A stretch of 64,000 nt of DNA from contig CM069872.1 in the NCBI GenBank assembly GCA_036172665.1, forward strand, positions 40,720,101 through 40,784,100. The letters are read 5' to 3'. The position numbers and the translations under genes are program-made. The notes beneath the pieces were generated by a model. It saw only the letters and a list, made by a program, of their open reading frames with translations, was not told the DNA's origin and did not search any database. The stretch comes from Prosopocoilus inquinatus. Lineage: Eukaryota; Arthropoda; Insecta; Coleoptera; Lucanidae. Of this stretch, positions 26,201 through 32,200 are shown one piece after another. Position 1 is the first letter of the stretch; each line of letters begins with the position of its first letter.

Positions 26201-29200
26201 AGACTAAGAAAGTAAACGTCATAGAAGGTGGAGCTGAGTCGTTTACTATCTTTGTCTAATAAATCGGACATGTGTCGTAAATTACTCTCGCTATAACGCC
26301 GGAGTTGACTTGAACATAACCTAGCATTTAAGAATGTTAAGACAACGAGATTAAACAAGTTATTACACTTTTATAAGTTGGTATCTTGTACATTGTATTG
26401 AAAAGTTCTTGACAAACTCATTGCATTTTTTTAATTTTGTTGTGTTAGGTTATGTTTATTAATGATTCGTTGACCTGCAGCTGAACTAAGCTCAGACAAG
26501 CATTTTATGTATTTTTTAATAACAAATAAATTAACCAATTACGTACAATAAGCACAACTATAATTTTATTGTTTTTCATCCGAAGTTTTAGGTTCAGTTT
26601 TACAAATGCGGCTCAACTTTGAGCCGAGGCTTAAATCCTTCACGACAATTGTTGAAATAATCGTTGCTAAGGGTTTAAGCCTCAGCTCAAAGTTGAGCCG
26701 CATTTGTAAAACTGGGCCTTAGTGATAAACAAAAGTTTACACAACAGCTCTCTGTGAAGCGAGTATTTTCAGCTTTTTTTTTTGGCGTAACCCATGCATT
26801 ATTACAATCCAATAGACTTCGTTTCAAATTTCGCGCCAGCTTTAGGACCGCCCACTTTCCTAATCTATTGCCTATAAGACATTTTTTCCGCAAAAAGCCA
26901 TAAACAAAAACGTTTAAATTTTCTTTCAAGTTAAGCGCTGTTATTTCCTTCTACTCCGCGAGGGTTCTTTGCACTTGTGTCAGTGCCCGACAACCAATTT
27001 GTTTCTGAATCTTCAATTCATTTTATCTTAAAAACTATGCATACCAGACCGTTTATGCTTAGAGACTTTTTGTTTTGTTTTTCCGTGTACTATCTATGGT
27101 TAACGGGTCGGACACTTATTTTGAATCACCCTGTACAGGACTCGGCAAAGTTCTGAATTTGGCCATTTACCATAAGAGATTATTTAAGGAGGTACTAAAA
27201 GTAAATCTGCGGCCTATGATTACCAGGATACATGTCCACAATTGAAAATTATTTTCAATAATACAGGGTGTTCTATAAAGTTACTGCGAAGTTACATTTT
27301 TTTTATGGAACAGCGTGTATGTGATACACTTTTTAAAATGTCTTGATCCTGCCTTTTCTCAAGATATAAAGCTTTAGTATTTTACGTCGGGTGGTTAACA
27401 AGTTATGACCACTTTTGTCTAAAAATTAAGCAAATAAATGTGCTTGCGAGTGTATTTAAAGACAGATTAAATTTATTTTCTGGTAGAAAAAATTTACTCA
27501 TTTGTCACCGTTTATATATAGCGAGTCAGTACTCAAATGATTTAAAAAGTCAATTATTTTAAATGGGAAACTCTGTATATCTTACCATAGTCGAATTCTA
27601 CAATGTTTGTCCTTTCTAAAAATATAATATATTAATATGTTATATGGCGTGGTCAAAAAGTTATTATAATCGATAGCAAAGAAATTTTATGAAAAGACCG
27701 GCTAAATCAATTTTTTTTATAATTTTCTATTTTTTTCTTTGTTATTATAATGACATTTAGTATTGTTACGATTATTCCTGGTGTAAAAGTGGCGCAACTG
27801 TGAAAAAAATCGAAATTTAGTATTAACCGAAATGATACATTTTAGATGTAGGATCACATTTCCCACATAGATTTTTATTTTGACAGCTTGAAATATTTTG
27901 GAAGTTCTAAAATAAATCTTAAATAATTCAAACCAAGAAAAGTAACTTAAGCATTCAAACTACTAACAGTCAGATAGCTTCGATTCGCAGTCACAACCCA
28001 TTGTTAATAAAAAAAAAAAACTTTGAACTTTGACAGCTAAGTCGTCGTCTAATTGACATTAACTTAACGTTAAACAATTTTCGCGGTTTTATTTCCCGCG
28101 TCAGGTATTTAATAAAACGGTAATTTTAATTTGTACCGCTCTGTTTAGTTGACGTGTGTCAAACTGTCAGAAAAAGTGTTTTATTTTATAAACTGAAACA
28201 CTTCAGTTTGATTCTCAGTGAAGTGTCGACGAACGATGATTATTTTACTTTTAATCCCAAATTTGGCAGTTTGAAAGTTCTCGCCTTCAAACATTTTGAC
28301 ATTTTTTATTTAAAGTAGTTTAATTCTTGCTGTAGATATGCCCGAATGTAAATACATAGAACAGTATTAAGCTTGACGGTTTTAGTTCACAACGTTACTA
28401 ATCTATGAAAATCAAATTGCTTGTCAGCTCATCGTTTGACATTTTTCTATCTGTCAAATAATTTTTGTGTTATTGCAGACGACTTTGGTTCATTGTAATA
28501 AATCCATTGTCATCTGTTAAGAAGGATGAAATTCAATTAAACAATCAGCTCTTGTTTCGTTTACTTTTCACAGTTCGCCCCCCTCCCTCCCATCAATTCT
28601 TATTTGTTGATAGTTTCAAATATTTTGACGTTCCTGTAAATAGTGAAACTGAATTCAGTCTAGAAACCAGGAATTACTTAAGCATTCATGTATTAAAAAG
28701 AAAACATAGAGTTTTGCTTCGCACAGTATCGATTACTTGTTAAATTAATTTTGACAGCTACGCGTCAGTTATCTAATTGACATTTGTTCTTAACATCAGC
28801 AAACAATTTTCGCGGCGTTTTTATATCATCAAGTCAGACAATTATTTGCTTAATAAAAGGGCAGTTTTGGATTTTGACAGTAACACGGAATATAAGAATT
28901 AACTTTTCGATTTTGACACTTACGGATACGAACGCCTTTGACAGCGATGCGTTAGTTGTCTAACTGACATTTCTTGAATATCAAACAATTTTTGCGTTTT
29001 CATATAATCACGTCGGACAATTATTTTATAGAATTGCGATTTTAATTTTGACAATAACACGGAATACAAGAATTAACTTTTAGAATTTGACAGTTACGGA
29101 TATGAACGTAGCCCCAGACTGCATCAGAACCAAATTATATTCCATTCCTTCGCTATTTGTTATTGCAAGAGGCTGTCGTGATTTTCAGTTAGTAGAGGTT

Positions 29201-32200
29201 GGCTATCATATTTTAATCAAACAAGTTTAATTTAACGTCATTATAACAACTTACACGTCAAATTGTGACAATGACGTAAATTTGGACGTGAATCGAGCCA
29301 ACAAGGTCTTCAATAACAGGCCGAATCATCGTGTAGGAAAATCAAAAGACCTCAAGCGTTTCGAGTCGTGAAAATCGGACGGAAAGTTAACTTAAAATGG
29401 ATTTGAATTTCTGTGCTTGATCGCATTTCAAGTGAATCGATTTTCAAGTCGGAGCATTCTCCCACCTAATGAATCAGGCCTACATGGAGTGGGCGTTGAA
29501 GTACCTTGTAATGAGAAGAAAATAGCGCCACGTTGCGTATTTCTGAGGAACCTTAAAATCTAAATCGACAAGGCGTACAATGCAGTGTTGCCAGATGACC
29601 GGGATGATCCCGTTTTGGAGGGACTAAATTATAGAAGAAATGAATGTTGAGTTATGTAAGTTCCAATATCGTCGAATTAATGACGTTAGAATGTGCCATC
29701 GTTTCAAGTTATTTTTGAAGAAAAACAGTGCAACACAACTTAAGCACTAATAGTGTCTTTTAAGCTTCGGCTTATTTTACTTATTTTTTTGTTTAAAAAT
29801 GTATTTTAAAATGGAATTATCAGGTAACCAGAACAGTTCGTACGGTTTTTGAAAGCAATCTGTATTTTAAAAAATACACTAACTTTTTGTGGTTCATTGG
29901 CAATAATTTAATTAATTAAACACAAATTTTGTTGACTTAAAATGTCCAAAAACTCGGTTGAATTCTTCTGTATCTTTAAAATCTGCCTTAAATTTATGTA
30001 AACTCGCCAGAATTCAGAAACAAATTCATGAACTTACGTAATCTAAAGAATTTCTTGAATTCAAATAGTATTCTAGGAATTTTTATGAACTCCGATCTTA
30101 GTAAAAACAAAATGTCGATGAAATATGTCCCCTCGCTCAGTACCCATCTGGGATTTTAAAAAATATTAAATTGAAGGAGCGAGGTCTCACCTCTTGCTGC
30201 CTCTGTCTTAGGAAACTTCTGGTTTTTTGTAGTTACTCAAGAAGAATCTTTAAAGAAGTTTCACTTCATTAAAAAGGAGCAATCTTTTACTTGTTGAACT
30301 GGAATAGTAACAATTATTTATATTATTGCTTGATTGATTCAACCATTTCATGTTGATTTAGGCGAACGGCAGAACTGCACAAAATTTTCAAGTAAAACGG
30401 TTAGACTGAACCACATGAGCAAACAGAACTTGTAGAAAAATTGAACACATGGTTTAGTCTGATTAGTTTGACCGTTCTCTTGCATTGTGTTGGCCTAATT
30501 TTCTACTCACTGTTTTCGTTTGAAAAGCTCACTACACAAGGATCTTCAATACATTCAAAGGAATTGTTTTTGGAGAATGAGAATCCTCTAGCCGTCTGAC
30601 TCAAAAAAATAAAATTGACTCTCTGCTACATTTTCTTTAATGTTGGTTACATAGGTCTTACTCCCATGGGACATTTTCTGAACTCCTTTGCTGCGCACGA
30701 CTCGTGGTCAAAGTAAGCAGCCCATGGGCATACCAAGTTTTGCATCTGACGAAGGCATCGGTGATCACATTTTAAATTACGATCGTGGCGACCATGGTCT
30801 AACCAATTTGATCGTAATCTCATTTCTTTGATATCGAGTCAAGCTCAGCCTAAAATATGTATATCTGGGCTGAGCCCGACTCGTTATCAAAGAAAGCAGA
30901 TCACGATCAAATTGGTTAGACCATGACATTTTAAATTGCGATCGTGGCGACCATGGTCTAACCAATTTGATCGTGATCTGCTTTCTTTGATAACGAGTCG
31001 GGCTCAGCCCAGATACACATATTTTAGGCTGAACTTGACTCGATATCAAGGAAATGAGATTACGATCAAATTGGTTAGACCATGGTCGCCACGATCGCAA
31101 TTTAAAATGTGATCACTGATGCGTCTAACAGTAGAATATTGAAAAAATAAACGACTTCAAGACTCTTTGCTTCCTCTTTTCCAATCATCTTTACTATTTC
31201 ATTCCTTATGGTCAGTTTACAAATAGGTGTGATGTCAAGATTTAAGGACATACAGGATAATTTTCTATTATAAAACGATTGAGATCATGTAGATGCCCTG
31301 TTACAGCTGTTTACTATAATGAATTACTTGGAGCGAACTGCACCAAGGAGCTATAAACGAAGCCAGATTCAAAATAAACAAATTCGCATAGGATCTTAAG
31401 TCTAATTAATAGTAGTTAATGAATTCATAAACAAAATTTGATGCGACTTTGTTCACTTTGAACCTAGTCTGTTTAAATCCCCTTGGGACAACTGGCCTTT
31501 AGAACAGATTTTCAAAGGAAGTGTTTCTCTTGCACTTTGTTATACAGAGCAGCATATAATTTATTTTTTCTTCGATGCCATCCCAAGAACGTCGATGTGT
31601 TTTGGATATCACAGAACACGTTCGAGCATACCTTCTAAATTTTAGATATTAGGTACCACTGATACAGACCTGGTTGCAGTAGAACACCCATTTCCAGACC
31701 ATGTTTAACGGTTCTATAAGAAATTAGTTGCCCTCCTGTATATATAAAACTGACACCATGAGGTTTTAAATATGCAGGGGGGCAAGTAATTCCTACTGGA
31801 ACTGTTAAACATAATCTGAAAACAGATGAAAACTGATAGTATGAGGTTAACAAGATCATGAAACACTCGAATGAGGTGCATGAAATAAATAAGAACTCAA
31901 ACTGAGAAACTATATATTATGAATTTTTGTTTTTCGCATTTAATTCTAGAAACTGTCAACGAAACCAACCCTCGTTCTCGACCTTCCACCTACAAAGCCA
32001 CATCGACGTCAACGCCATCACCAACTACCAAACTTGGGATGACCTCCAAAAAATATTCGAACGTTTTTCGTTGAGCACCCAAGACATCAAGATCCCATCC
32101 GCCGAACGAATGGAACTACACCTGCACGTATATGCGAACTACTCCAGAATCAAATTCAGAACTTTCAGAGCCAGCCTCATGGGACCATTAATCCACAAAG

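Larger units (their letters stand above)
25221..27133. mobile_element. TA-type inverted-repeat element B, interrupted by a nested element
   Basis: Begins CAGGGTGATTCAGAATAAGT and ends with the inverse, ...TTATTTTGAATCACCCTG, followed by TA (27134-27135). It is the same family as 22477-23046 but in the opposite orientation: its left end resembles the right end of that element. It is split at 25297/26084 by a hAT-like insertion and also contains a small MITE at 26591-26716. Confidence 0.75.
14260..31949 (+). other. Prominin-like giant intron, 17.7 kb
   Basis: Phase 2 intron (GTAAAC...TTCTAG). The frame and the protein family alignment both run straight from exon c into exon d, so no coding exon needs to lie between. 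It holds the minisatellite, foldback elements, nested transposons, CpG-rich stretch and palindrome listed separately. The stretches 14264-15090, 19400-20390, 23450-24290, 29110-30750 and 31125-31945 contain nothing I could assign beyond AT-rich DNA. Confidence 0.75.

Noticed and set aside
30777..31100. Minus-strand ORF of 107 codons
   Set aside because: Lies within the palindrome; its repeated peptide is a translation of the inverted units.
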